Source: Chitinophagales bacterium
GTDB lineage: Bacteria; Bacteroidota; Bacteroidia; Chitinophagales; UBA2359
Assembly: GCA_020628375.1 (NCBI GenBank)
Contig: JAHDFD010000004.1
Coordinates: 62,001-126,000 of the forward strand
DNA: 64,000 nucleotides
Direction of reading: 5' to 3'
Below, piece by piece: positions 17,371 to 25,229 of this stretch. Numbering within the stretch: the first letter of the stretch is position 1; every line of letters begins with the position of its first letter. Under the pieces are notes generated by a model that saw only the letters and a program-made list of their open reading frames with translations, ran no database searches and had not been told where the DNA came from. The translations under genes and the position numbers were made by a program.

Positions 17371-19077
17371 TTATAATGCTGAAGGTTTTATGTCTTTCAC
17401 TTTAAGTTGCAAAGAAGTATTTCCATTCCATGTATTGGTATCGATCTGATAACAAATATCGAATGCTCCGTTTTTTATTATATGGAATTTCTTCGCCAAT
17501 CCAAAGCCAATTCCACCAATGGGGGTACTTCCATTTTGACTAATATGAAATTTTACATGTGTTTGATCTTGACCAACAATTTTTGACCATCCGGTATCTC
17601 TAACGCCTCGTGAGCAAAAAACTGGACGCATATTTTTAGGACCGAATGGTGCCATTTGCTCAACAATATCGAAAAACTTGGGTGTTATTTGTACCAGTTC
17701 TAAAGGAGCATCAATATTAATTTCAGGAATTAGCATATCGGGTTCAATACTAGCTGCTACCACTGCTTCAAACTTCTCGATAAATAAAGGAAGTTGTTCT
17801 TCGGTCATAGTCATTCCGGCTGCGTATTTATGCCCACCGAATTGCAACATACAATCGGAGCATTCCAATAAAGCGTTATACACATCAAAGCCTTTTACTG
17901 AACGAGCAGAACCGGCAATTTTACCGTTAGAAGTAGTTAGAATAATGGTTGGTCGATAATAGGTTTCCATTACGCGGGAAGCCACAATTCCGATTACACC
18001 TTTATGCCAATGCGACTGATGTAATACCGTTGTCTTTTTCTCAATTAGCTTTGGATTCCCTTGTATCAATTCCAATGCCTCCTGTGTAATTTGCCTATCG
18101 AGCGATTGGCGGTCTTTATTATTCGTATTTATTGACATTGCCTTTGCTGCCACTCCATCGGTTTCTGAAAGCAACAAATCAACTGCTTTATTACCCGACT
18201 CTAATCTGCCGGCAGCATTAATACGCGGACCGATCGTGAAAACGACATCTGTAATTGTCATTTCCTTTTCTGTCATGCCACTTAACTCTATCAGTTCTGC
18301 TAAACCTCTTCTCGGATTTCTGTTTATTTTTTGTAAACCAAAATAAGCGAGGGTTCTGTTTTCTCCGGTTATAGGTACAATATCAGATCCAATGCTTACT
18401 GCCAATAGATCGAGTTGCTTTTCAATATAATCGAAAGGAATAGCATTCTTTTTAGCAAATGCCTGTAATAATTTGAATCCTACACCACATCCACAAAGTT
18501 CGTCGTAAGGATAAGTACAATCATTTCGTTTAGCATCGAGAATGGCAATTGCCGGAGGTAATTCATCTCCCGGGCGGTGGTGATCGCAGATAATAAAGTC
18601 TATACCTTTTTCTTTAGCATAAGCTACTTTTTCTATGGCTTTGATCCCACAATCGAGTGCAATAATTAGCGAAACACCTTCTTCAGCAGCTACATCTATT
18701 CCTTTGAAAGAAACACCATAGCCTTCTTTATACCTATCGGGAATATAGTAAATAATATCATCGTAGAAAGATTTGAAAAAGCCATAAACAAGCGAAACCG
18801 CTGTTGTTCCATCTACATCATAATCACCATAGATCATGAGTTTCTCTCCCAACTCCAGCGCCATTTCAATACGATCGACCGCTTTATCCATATCTTGCAT
18901 AAGAAAGGGATCGTGCAGGTGATCGAGTGAAGGACGAAAGAAATGTTTTGCCTGATCGAAAGTTTCGATTCCACGTTTGACCAGAATTTCACAAAGCATT
19001 TTGTTGATCTTCAGTTCACTATATAGTGCTTGAACTTTTCGTTCATCTGCTTTTTCATAAGACCAGCGGTATTCCAT
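17371..19077 (-). CDS. recJ: Single-stranded-DNA-specific 5'-3' exonuclease RecJ
   Basis: A 568-residue RecJ of normal length. The DHH phosphoesterase domain shows YGDYDVDGTTA (near residue 83), the metal-binding DCG and the signature CDHHRPGDELPP. The DHHA1 domain shows GGHKYAAGMTM near residue 415, followed by an OB-fold with PFGPKNMRPVF. RecJ degrades ssDNA in recombinational and mismatch repair. The ATG gives the conserved N terminus (MEYRW). It is transcribed leftwards, downstream of ribE, from its own likely promoter. Confidence 0.96.
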   Translation of the reverse strand: MEYRWSYEKADERKVQALYSELKINKMLCEILVKRGIETFDQAKHFFRPSLDHLHDPFLMQDMDKAVDRIEMALELGEKLMIYGDYDVDGTTAVSLVYGFFKSFYDDIIYYIPDRYKEGYGVSFKGIDVAAEEGVSLIIALDCGIKAIEKVAYAKEKGIDFIICDHHRPGDELPPAIAILDAKRNDCTYPYDELCGCGVGFKLLQAFAKKNAIPFDYIEKQLDLLAVSIGSDIVPITGENRTLAYFGLQKINRNPRRGLAELIELSGMTEKEMTITDVVFTIGPRINAAGRLESGNKAVDLLLSETDGVAAKAMSINTNNKDRQSLDRQITQEALELIQGNPKLIEKKTTVLHQSHWHKGVIGIVASRVMETYYRPTIILTTSNGKIAGSARSVKGFDVYNALLECSDCMLQFGGHKYAAGMTMTEEQLPLFIEKFEAVVAASIEPDMLIPEINIDAPLELVQITPKFFDIVEQMAPFGPKNMRPVFCSRGVRDTGWSKIVGQDQTHVKFHISQNGSTPIGGIGFGLAKKFHIIKNGAFDICYQIDTNTWNGNTSLQLKVKDIKPSAL

Positions 19078-19091
19078 TGAGCGATTTTTTA

Positions 19092-19099
19092 CAAAGGTA
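19092..19099 (-). promoter_or_regulatory. Putative -7 box (TACCTTTG) for recJ
   Basis: A perfect TANNTTTG match on the minus strand, 14 nt before the recJ start codon. No TTG was found at the usual distance upstream, so confidence is moderate. Confidence 0.45.
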
Positions 19100-19191
19100 G
19101 TGATAATACAATTTGAATAGGTGGTTTAGTGAGTGCTAAGATAGCAGAAATGGTGGTGTTTCAAAAGCCTTTATTGGTTAAAAAACAATCA

Positions 19192-19800
19192 TCACTCCCC
19201 CTTCAAATGCGGCATATACAATTTGAACATTTTAGTAATGTACTTTCCAATTACGTCAAATTCAAGATTCACGACTGTACCTTTTTCAAAAGCATTGAAA
19301 TTCGTATGTTCGTAAGTGTAAGGGATAATGGCTACTGAAAAGGCATCTTTTTCGGCATCAACAACGGTAAGGCTCACGCCATTCACACAGATCGATCCTT
19401 TAGGAACTAAAACACTGACATCACTCGGTTCAAACTCGAAACGAAAATACCAACTTCCGTCAGATTCATCTATTGCCACACAAGTCGCTATCTGATCGAC
19501 GTGCCCCTGAACAAAATGACCATCTAAACGAGCATTTGCCTGCATGGCTCTTTCAAGGTTTACTTTATCACCGACCTTCCAATATTGCAGATTCGTTTTC
19601 AACATCGTTTCATGAATAGCTGTTACTGTAAAGGTCGTTTCATTGCAGGCAACAACCGTTAAACAAACCCCATTATGCGCAACACTCTGATCTATTTTTA
19701 ATTCTCGTGCTAAAGGCGTTTCAATAGTGAAATGATAATTCAAACCTTCTTGTTCAATGGCATTTATTACGCCTTGTATTTCTATAATTCCTGTAAACAT
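19192..19800 (-). CDS. ribE: Riboflavin synthase alpha subunit
   Basis: A 202-residue enzyme built of two lumazine-binding repeats. The first starts MFTGIIE with SVAHNGVCLTV; the second (about residue 98 on) has GHVDQIA and GSICVNGVSLTV. It dismutates two 6,7-dimethyl-8-ribityllumazine molecules to riboflavin. Length and both repeat motifs match functional RibE. No FMN riboswitch is visible upstream, where a short repeat-rich gap separates it from the MbnP-like gene. Confidence 0.95.
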   Translation of the reverse strand: MFTGIIEIQGVINAIEQEGLNYHFTIETPLARELKIDQSVAHNGVCLTVVACNETTFTVTAIHETMLKTNLQYWKVGDKVNLERAMQANARLDGHFVQGHVDQIATCVAIDESDGSWYFRFEFEPSDVSVLVPKGSICVNGVSLTVVDAEKDAFSVAIIPYTYEHTNFNAFEKGTVVNLEFDVIGKYITKMFKLYMPHLKGE

Positions 19801-19832
19801 AATTAATTACTATACCTCGATTGCTATACTTT

Positions 19833-19923
19833 AACGCTCAACTTCGACAGCAGTGGCTGCCACTACGCTCAACTTCGGCTACGCTCAGTTACCGAATAAC
19901 TCTTAAACTCTTAAACTCAAAAA
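19833..19923. repeat. REP-like element followed by AAACTCTT words
   Basis: Two ACGCTCAACTTCG copies (19834 and 19864), then GGCTACGCTCAGTTACCG, and then CTCTTAAACTCTTAAACTC repeats. On the minus strand the core reads CTGAGCGTAGCCGAAGT, the same family as 6905-6972. The last part resembles the octamer array at 25065-25150 in style. Confidence 0.65.
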
Positions 19924-20634
19924 CTATTCAACCGCTGCTCTGAAATTCTGTGTTAATTTATAAGACAAGTTAAAGGTAGCAGGAGAAGTATGTGTAAAGT
20001 TTTCTTCAAACATATTAATATTCTGATAAACCCTGTCAAAATCTATATTCAGATCCAATTGCGTACGCTGGTCATCGTATAGCGTGAAAATTTTAGGCAA
20101 TTCTATACTTCTGAACAAAGTATCCGTTCCTGTATGATAGGAAAATGTTTTTTCTTCACCATCTCTATTCAGATTCCCTTCTAACATTACAAATTTATAT
20201 TGCGTATTCCAGGTCCAGTAGGTATTCTGATTAAAGCTCATTGGATGATCTGCTTCAAATACCGATGGATCCATGTCATTTAATTCAGGGCTTAATCCAA
20301 TGCCTACTTTTAACGCCTTATATGTTCCTGCCGGTATTTTAAAATCGTGTGTTCCTTCAAAATTGAAGTCGTGCAGAATTACATCAGTAACATCTACTTC
20401 TGTAAAATCATCTTTAATTAAGCTGATGTTTGAAAGGTAAAACTTCACCAATGTATAATCGACTAAATCTCCTTCATTATTTGCAAAGTTCTGATTCAAT
20501 GTAAAATCTTCACCATTGATCGTACCTTTAATATTCAATAAAAGGTTTTTTCCATCCCAGCAATTATGATCGTCTCTACATGCTAAAGAGAAGAGCATTA
20601 AAGCTATTAAACATAAAAATGACAATTTTTTCAT
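19924..20634 (-). CDS. MbnP-like lipoprotein
   Basis: A 236-residue lipoprotein with a signal ending in LMLFSLAC. The mature domain resembles the MbnP family, which is linked to copper or methanobactin handling: LLLNIKGTINGEDF, VKFYLSNISLI, GTYKALKVGIGLSPELN and TYWTWNTQYKFVMLEG are typical blocks. The start was moved to ATG 20634: the longer frame adds 14 residues that spoil the signal peptide, and this ATG overlaps the upstream stop codon by 4 nt (ATGA). No cytochrome MbnH partner gene is beside it, and its metal or ligand is unknown. Confidence 0.8.
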   Translation of the reverse strand: MKKLSFLCLIALMLFSLACRDDHNCWDGKNLLLNIKGTINGEDFTLNQNFANNEGDLVDYTLVKFYLSNISLIKDDFTEVDVTDVILHDFNFEGTHDFKIPAGTYKALKVGIGLSPELNDMDPSVFEADHPMSFNQNTYWTWNTQYKFVMLEGNLNRDGEEKTFSYHTGTDTLFRSIELPKIFTLYDDQRTQLDLNIDFDRVYQNINMFEENFTHTSPATFNLSYKLTQNFRAAVE

Positions 20635-21902
20635 ACTTCTTTTTTTAAGCAGGGAATCAATGCAAAAAAGCAACAAAACAACATATTATCCACTTGAAAA
20701 TTCAATACTGCATCTGTACAGAAAACAAATCCATAACAGAGTAAAAAAGCTACACCAAATATAAAACGTAAGTCGCCTAGTTTGTTCAGATATAATAACC
20801 AGTTTCCCATAACAAAAAGAAATGCGAATAAGCCTATAATGCCACTACATGCCCAAAAGAATAAATATTGATTGTGTAAATTAACACTTAATTTAATTGG
20901 TGCTTTATCATATTGTTCCTGCATTTTATCGCGGTAATCGCCCACACCTACCCCTAATACTGGTGCTGTTTGAATCACTTTCCACGAATTTTCCCATGAG
21001 ATTAACCTCCTTACTGAAGTACAATGGCTATAATCGCGATCAACGCCTTTATAGTATTCGTTCAATTCCCATCGCATTTGTCCGTAGCGTTTTTGTATCG
21101 GCGGAAATTTTTTGTAGAGTAAGTAAGGAGCTATTAAAAGCATCAAAAAACCTGAAATGGTACAAACTGATGCTGTAAAAATTCCAAATTTATTTTTAAG
21201 CTTTGGAAAAATGAATTGTGTACTTCTTAAAACCAATAAACCAAGAATTGCGACAAATAAGCCTAGCTGTCCGGCTCTTCCTCCAATGGTTAAGGAACAT
21301 CCCAATAGAAAAACACTCAATAAAATATTCGTCCATTTCTGATGGCGTTGCATAACCAGATAAATAGCCGACAAAGTTGCCATAGCAATTAAATTACCCA
21401 GTTGAATTCGTTCTATAAATGGAGAATACAAACCAAAGCTCAGATTTTTACCTTTTGGCATATATGGTTTTAAAATACCAATTTGTGCTGTTATCTGCTG
21501 AACTGTTTCGTCTGGAAGAAAATAAAAGATCAGGGTACAGATACAATTGAATACCGTTGCGATAATAAATACCTGAAGCAACTGAATCGATTTTTTTATA
21601 ACAATTTGTTTGTTCAATAAAATAACCAATGGTAATAAAACAAAAGAATTATAGAGATATACCAAACTCCATCCTGAAGTACTATTTTCTGTATATACCT
21701 GACTGATAAGTAAACTCAGGAAAACAATTATCAACAAGCAAACAGGGCTATTTTTCTGAATACAATTTTTACTGAACTTATAAGGTGGCAACAAACTAAT
21801 TCCCACTAAAGCAATGAGTGCCAATGAAGCTACAGCTTTTGACAAAGGCAATGCTATCATCATTAAAAGTAGTAAAAAGTGTGTCGTTTTTTCTTTCAGC
21901 AT
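20631..21902 (-). CDS. O-antigen ligase family membrane protein
   Basis: A 423-residue protein with about ten membrane helices and the Wzy_C block (PF04932). GGRAGQLGLF lies mid-protein; a large periplasmic loop carries RRLISWENSW, GVGVGDYRDKM and the conserved HNQYLFF. Such proteins ligate O-antigen or polymerise surface glycans in the periplasm. The start is placed at ATG 21902 rather than the in-frame TTG at 21941, because a TAACTTTG promoter box lies between them. It is translationally coupled to the MbnP-like lipoprotein by a 4-nt overlap. Confidence 0.83.
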   Translation of the reverse strand: MLKEKTTHFLLLLMMIALPLSKAVASLALIALVGISLLPPYKFSKNCIQKNSPVCLLIIVFLSLLISQVYTENSTSGWSLVYLYNSFVLLPLVILLNKQIVIKKSIQLLQVFIIATVFNCICTLIFYFLPDETVQQITAQIGILKPYMPKGKNLSFGLYSPFIERIQLGNLIAMATLSAIYLVMQRHQKWTNILLSVFLLGCSLTIGGRAGQLGLFVAILGLLVLRSTQFIFPKLKNKFGIFTASVCTISGFLMLLIAPYLLYKKFPPIQKRYGQMRWELNEYYKGVDRDYSHCTSVRRLISWENSWKVIQTAPVLGVGVGDYRDKMQEQYDKAPIKLSVNLHNQYLFFWACSGIIGLFAFLFVMGNWLLYLNKLGDLRFIFGVAFLLCYGFVFCTDAVLNFQVDNMLFCCFFALIPCLKKEV

Positions 21903-21917
21903 CTTATTAAGAATCTG

Positions 21918-21925
21918 CAAAGTTA
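21918..21925 (-). promoter_or_regulatory. Putative -7 box (TAACTTTG) for the O-antigen ligase gene
   Basis: A perfect TANNTTTG match on the minus strand, 15 nt upstream of ATG 21902 and inside the longer frame. It favours the shorter start. A TTG exists at 21941-21939, but its 13-nt spacing is shorter than usual. Confidence 0.4.
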
Positions 21926-22035
21926 AAACGCCTTTATTCAAAAATTCTTACAATAGCGGAATAGTAAAAGTATAGAGTATGGAACTTTTTCGGCTGCTTG
22001 TGTTGTTTTATACCCATTAGCTAAGACCTAAACCC

Positions 22036-22043
22036 TATATTTG
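22036..22043 (+). promoter_or_regulatory. Putative -7 box (TATATTTG) for the ECF sigma gene
   Basis: A perfect TANNTTTG match ending one base before an in-frame ATG at 22045. Transcription from it would begin inside that frame, so translation more likely starts at the next ATG (22087). Confidence 0.5.
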
Positions 22044-22086
22044 TATGAGAAATTACATTCATAATATTATAAAATCGGCGCGCTCT

Positions 22087-22677
22087 ATGAGCGAAAATGA
22101 ACAAAATAGTCCATCGAAGGATGAAAACGCAAGGAATGAAGCCATTTTCAATAGTGAGTTAATTCCTCATATTGATGCTTTATTCAATTTTGCGATTCAC
22201 TTAACTTACGATGAAGAAAGAGCGAACGACCTCGTTCAGGAAACCTATATGAAAGCCTGGCGTTTTATTGGTTCGTTCGAAAGTGGAACCAATGGAAAGG
22301 CATGGTTATTCAAAATATTGAAAAATGCTTTCATTAATGAATACAGAAAGCAGGCTAAACGTCCTACCAAAGTTGATTTTGAAGATGTGGTAAAATACCA
22401 CGATGCAGAAGAAGGAACGGGTGTTGGTTACCTGGATTTGAATCAGGATATTTTCCAGGGAATGTTAGGTGATGAAGTATCTAGAGCTTTGGATTCGTTA
22501 CCTGTTGACTTCCGCACCGTCGTACTATTGTGCGATATTGAAGGATTTACCTACGAAGAGATCGCCAAAATTGTTGATATACCTATTGGAACGGTACGTT
22601 CCAGATTACACAGAGCAAGAGGTATGTTGAAAGGAATGTTGGAAGCTTATGCTAGTAAAATGGGCTATAAAAACTAA
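22087..22677 (+). CDS. ECF-type RNA polymerase sigma factor
   Basis: A 196-residue sigma-70 family factor with region 2 (FNFAIHLTYDEERANDLVQETYMKAW; promoter -10 binding and melting) and region 4 (LDSLPVDFRTVVLLCDIEGF, then TYEEIAKIVDIPIGTVRSRL, a helix-turn-helix for the -35). A linker of about 45 residues separates them. ATG 22087 (MSENEQ) is preferred to ATG 22045, which falls on a probable promoter. A small Cys-rich anti-sigma candidate follows after 51 bp, and meaB after that. The regulon is unknown. Confidence 0.9.
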   Translation: MSENEQNSPSKDENARNEAIFNSELIPHIDALFNFAIHLTYDEERANDLVQETYMKAWRFIGSFESGTNGKAWLFKILKNAFINEYRKQAKRPTKVDFEDVVKYHDAEEGTGVGYLDLNQDIFQGMLGDEVSRALDSLPVDFRTVVLLCDIEGFTYEEIAKIVDIPIGTVRSRLHRARGMLKGMLEAYASKMGYKN

Positions 22678-22728
22678 TTGATTCCTTTATTTATTCTTAA
22701 AAAATTATTTTAACGAAAACTCAAAGTC

Positions 22729-22983
22729 ATGCGCGGTATTAATCATGATTGTAACAAGTGTGAAGAGCAAATTTCCTCATATTTAGATGGTGCTTTTAAT
22801 GAGGAACAAGAACGACAATTTTTTGCATCGGTCAATAATTGTCCAAGATGTGCTGAAAAATTTGAAAAAGAGAAAAGTTTTAAAGTATTCATCAAGAAGA
22901 AAATGCCTGTTGCGAACGCTTCACGCGATCTGATCTCTAATATTCGCAGTCGTATTCATCAAGATAATTTCAGAAACGAATAA
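22729..22983 (+). CDS. Small zinc-binding anti-sigma factor
   Basis: An 84-residue protein with His and Cys spaced as in zinc anti-sigma (ZAS-like) domains: NHDCNKCEEQISSYLDG near the start and NNCPRC near residue 36. It lacks a membrane helix, so it would be a soluble anti-sigma factor that holds the ECF factor just upstream. The gene order sigma then anti-sigma supports this. The basic C-terminal part (KVFIKKKMP) may contact the sigma factor. Confidence 0.75.
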   Translation: MRGINHDCNKCEEQISSYLDGAFNEEQERQFFASVNNCPRCAEKFEKEKSFKVFIKKKMPVANASRDLISNIRSRIHQDNFRNE

Positions 22984-23033
22984 TCTTCCATTATTTCTTT
23001 TTACATTTTTAACTGACCATAATATTTCTGCCA

Positions 23034-23936
23034 ATGGCATTTACCCTCGAAGACCTGCTTTCCGGTGTTCAGAAATGTGAAGTAAGGTCATTGGCGCGTG
23101 CCATTTCTTTAGTTGAGAATAATACAGAAACTGGTACAGCATTACTTCAGCAGTTAAAAATAAACTTCGATATTCCGCTTATTGGTATTACTGGTCCACC
23201 CGGTGCAGGAAAAAGTACATTGGTCAATGCGCTTATTACCAATTATGTTCAGCAGAATTTAAAAATAGCCATACTTGCTGTTGATCCATCTTCCCCTTTC
23301 AACTTCGGAGCCTTACTCGGTGACCGAATTCGTATGAGTTCATTCTATAATAATGAACAGGTATATATTAGAAGTGTTGCCAGCAGAGGTTCTTTAGGAG
23401 GACTCTCGAATAGTATTCTTGAAATAAGTGATGTCTTACGTTCAGCCAATTTCGATCTTATTTTAATAGAAACCGTAGGCGTTGGGCAATCAGAAGTTGA
23501 AATTGCAGGCTTAGCAGATACCACCATTGTTACGCTTGTTCCTGAATCGGGTGATGAAGTACAAAGTATGAAAGCCGGATTAATGGAAATTGCCGATATT
23601 TTTGTTGTGAATAAAGCCGACCGCCCCGATTCCAATACTTTCTATACCAATCTTGTAAAATTATTACATGGTCGGGCAGCTTCAAACTGGAATATTCCTG
23701 TTATAAAAACCATTGCTACAAAACAAGAGGGCATCGATTCTTTGAGTGAAAAAATACAAGAACATACGAATTTGAAAGTCGTAAATGAAAAGCGTTCAGT
23801 TTTGCTTGCTCAAAAAGTTTTCAGATTGATTCAGAAAAGAAAAATGAAAGATGTTTCCCTAAATAAACTGATCGATCATTTAGTGAAACATCCTGAGACA
23901 AATATTTATCAATGGGTGGCTACAACGGAATTTTAA
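23034..23936 (+). CDS. meaB: Methylmalonyl-CoA mutase-associated GTPase MeaB
   Basis: A 300-residue G3E GTPase. It has a P-loop GPPGAGKST (near residue 54), DPSSPFNFGALLGDRIRM in the switch region, ETVGVGQSE, and the guanine-specificity NKAD. MeaB protects and reactivates adenosylcobalamin-dependent methylmalonyl-CoA mutase and gates cofactor loading. The mutase genes are not in this window. Its last 17 nt overlap the convergent lytic transglycosylase gene. Confidence 0.93.
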   Translation: MAFTLEDLLSGVQKCEVRSLARAISLVENNTETGTALLQQLKINFDIPLIGITGPPGAGKSTLVNALITNYVQQNLKIAILAVDPSSPFNFGALLGDRIRMSSFYNNEQVYIRSVASRGSLGGLSNSILEISDVLRSANFDLILIETVGVGQSEVEIAGLADTTIVTLVPESGDEVQSMKAGLMEIADIFVVNKADRPDSNTFYTNLVKLLHGRAASNWNIPVIKTIATKQEGIDSLSEKIQEHTNLKVVNEKRSVLLAQKVFRLIQKRKMKDVSLNKLIDHLVKHPETNIYQWVATTEF

Positions 23937-24861
23937 TTTCATAAGACTTACCACTACTTCTTGCATTCAAAGCGGTAGTTCTCAACCAAGGATTCAGTAA
24001 TTTTAATTGTTTATACGTTGTTCCTCTTTGCAAAGCAAAATCTGGAATACTTGGTATTGATTTAACCGTTTCAACGTTAAAGGCTACCGGATGATAGCGT
24101 TCATTATAAGGTACATCGAAACCATATTGCTCAGGGTTTTGCAATATCAATTTTACTGCTAATATTCTGAATACATATCGTGCGGTTTCCTGATTGAGTA
24201 CTAAATCGTAGTAGGTGTTTGCTTTTTGTTTGTTCATCTGGCTACTGATTCCAGCACCACCTGCATTATAAGCTGAGGCTGCCAAAGTCCAGTTTCCAAA
24301 ACGATTGTACATGTTTTTCAAATATTTACAAGCTGCTTTGGTTGCTTTTTCGATATGTCTTCTTTCATCTACTTGCTCTGCTACTTCCAATCCATATTCT
24401 TTTGCTGTTCCTTTCAGAAACTGCCAATACCCTACTGCTCCTGCATGTGATGTTGCGTTTGCCTGCAAACTACTTTCTATAACAGCAAGGTATTTAAAAT
24501 CATCAGGGATTCCATTTTGTGCGAGTATAGGTTCTATTATCGGGAAAAATTTATTCGCCAGTTTTATATTTCTGATGGTATTACTGTGCCAGTAAGTATT
24601 ACTTAACAGTTCACGATCCAAACGTTCTTTCACATCGTAGTCGTGCAATGGAACATTCTCCCCACAGAAGTTCATTGAAGCAGGAATAGGTACAGCCTTC
24701 ATGTGTTGCAGATCGAAAAAAGGGCTGCTTGAAGCTTCACTGTTATTGCCTACACGTTTTTCAGGTGGAGGAGCTTGTTCACTCGTTGTATTCGAGCGTA
24801 AAAAGATCATTCCAATTATTGCTAACAGGCATACATTCAATGCCCAACTCATTTTTTTCAT
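23920..24861 (-). CDS. Lytic transglycosylase (SLT domain)
   Basis: A 313-residue exported or membrane-anchored murein lyase. After an N-terminal hydrophobic segment (WALNVCLLAIIGMIF) comes the SLT domain with catalytic E129 in AVIESSLQ, then AVGYWQFLKGTAKEYGL and AASAYNAGGAGI. The C-terminal ~60 residues (LQRGTTYKQLKLLNPWLR) resemble a LysM-like segment. It cleaves peptidoglycan glycan strands to 1,6-anhydroMurNAc ends. ATG 24861 (MKKMSW) is used instead of an in-frame TTG 18 nt upstream. Confidence 0.88.
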   Translation of the reverse strand: MKKMSWALNVCLLAIIGMIFLRSNTTSEQAPPPEKRVGNNSEASSSPFFDLQHMKAVPIPASMNFCGENVPLHDYDVKERLDRELLSNTYWHSNTIRNIKLANKFFPIIEPILAQNGIPDDFKYLAVIESSLQANATSHAGAVGYWQFLKGTAKEYGLEVAEQVDERRHIEKATKAACKYLKNMYNRFGNWTLAASAYNAGGAGISSQMNKQKANTYYDLVLNQETARYVFRILAVKLILQNPEQYGFDVPYNERYHPVAFNVETVKSIPSIPDFALQRGTTYKQLKLLNPWLRTTALNARSSGKSYEIKIPL

Positions 24862-25064
24862 AATGTTCGTTTTAACCAAGCACTAGCTTTTCATATAGTT
24901 TTGCTACTACTTAGTAAGTTATATTTTTTCAGAATTTGTGTGCTGGAGTCTTTCACAAAATCTATGACACTAACTTCCTTTACAAGTTAAGTACCAATAT
25001 ATCGCAATTAGCCCTTTACTGAATGATTTTTAACAATATTATATTCCACGATGTACTAACAGGG

Positions 25065-25150
25065 GTTTGTTAGTTTGTTAGTTTGGGAGTTTGGGAGTTT
25101 GGGAGTTTGGGAGTTTGGGAGTTTGGGAGTTTGGGAGTTTGGGAGTTTAA
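25065..25150. repeat. Octamer tandem repeat array
   Basis: Two GTTTGTTA units are followed by eight perfect GTTTGGGA units (25081-25144) and a decayed GTTTAA end. It is short enough to vary by slippage. It lies between the start of the lytic transglycosylase gene and the end of the acyl-CoA ligase gene. Confidence 0.9.
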
Positions 25151-25152
25151 GT

Positions 25153-25220
25153 AAAATAAGATTTCGGTAACAAAGCCTTTACAAAGGTTAAATTTGTAAT
25201 ACTTACCGAAATCTTATTTT
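25153..25220 (-). terminator. Large inverted repeat, terminator of the acyl-CoA ligase gene
   Basis: An 18-bp perfect outer stem (25153-25170 pairs with 25203-25220; core AAGATTTCGGTAA) encloses a smaller CCTTT/AAAGG hairpin. It begins 10 bp past the ligase stop codon, and the stem itself gives a T-rich end. Confidence 0.75.
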
Positions 25221-25229
25221 TATTGAGTT

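Larger units (their letters stand above)
24862..25229. other. Intergenic region with octamer array and cruciform terminator
   Basis: 368 bp without a gene. It contains an 8-bp tandem array (25065-25150) directly next to a large inverted repeat (25153-25220). The part from 24862 to about 25060 shows nothing recognisable. Confidence 0.6.

Noticed and set aside
19801-19923. FMN riboswitch upstream of ribE
   Set aside because: The gap holds only REP-like and AAACTCTT repeats, with no RFN-type core.
25065-25150. CRISPR array
   Set aside because: The 8-bp units are contiguous with no spacers, and no cas gene is present in the window.
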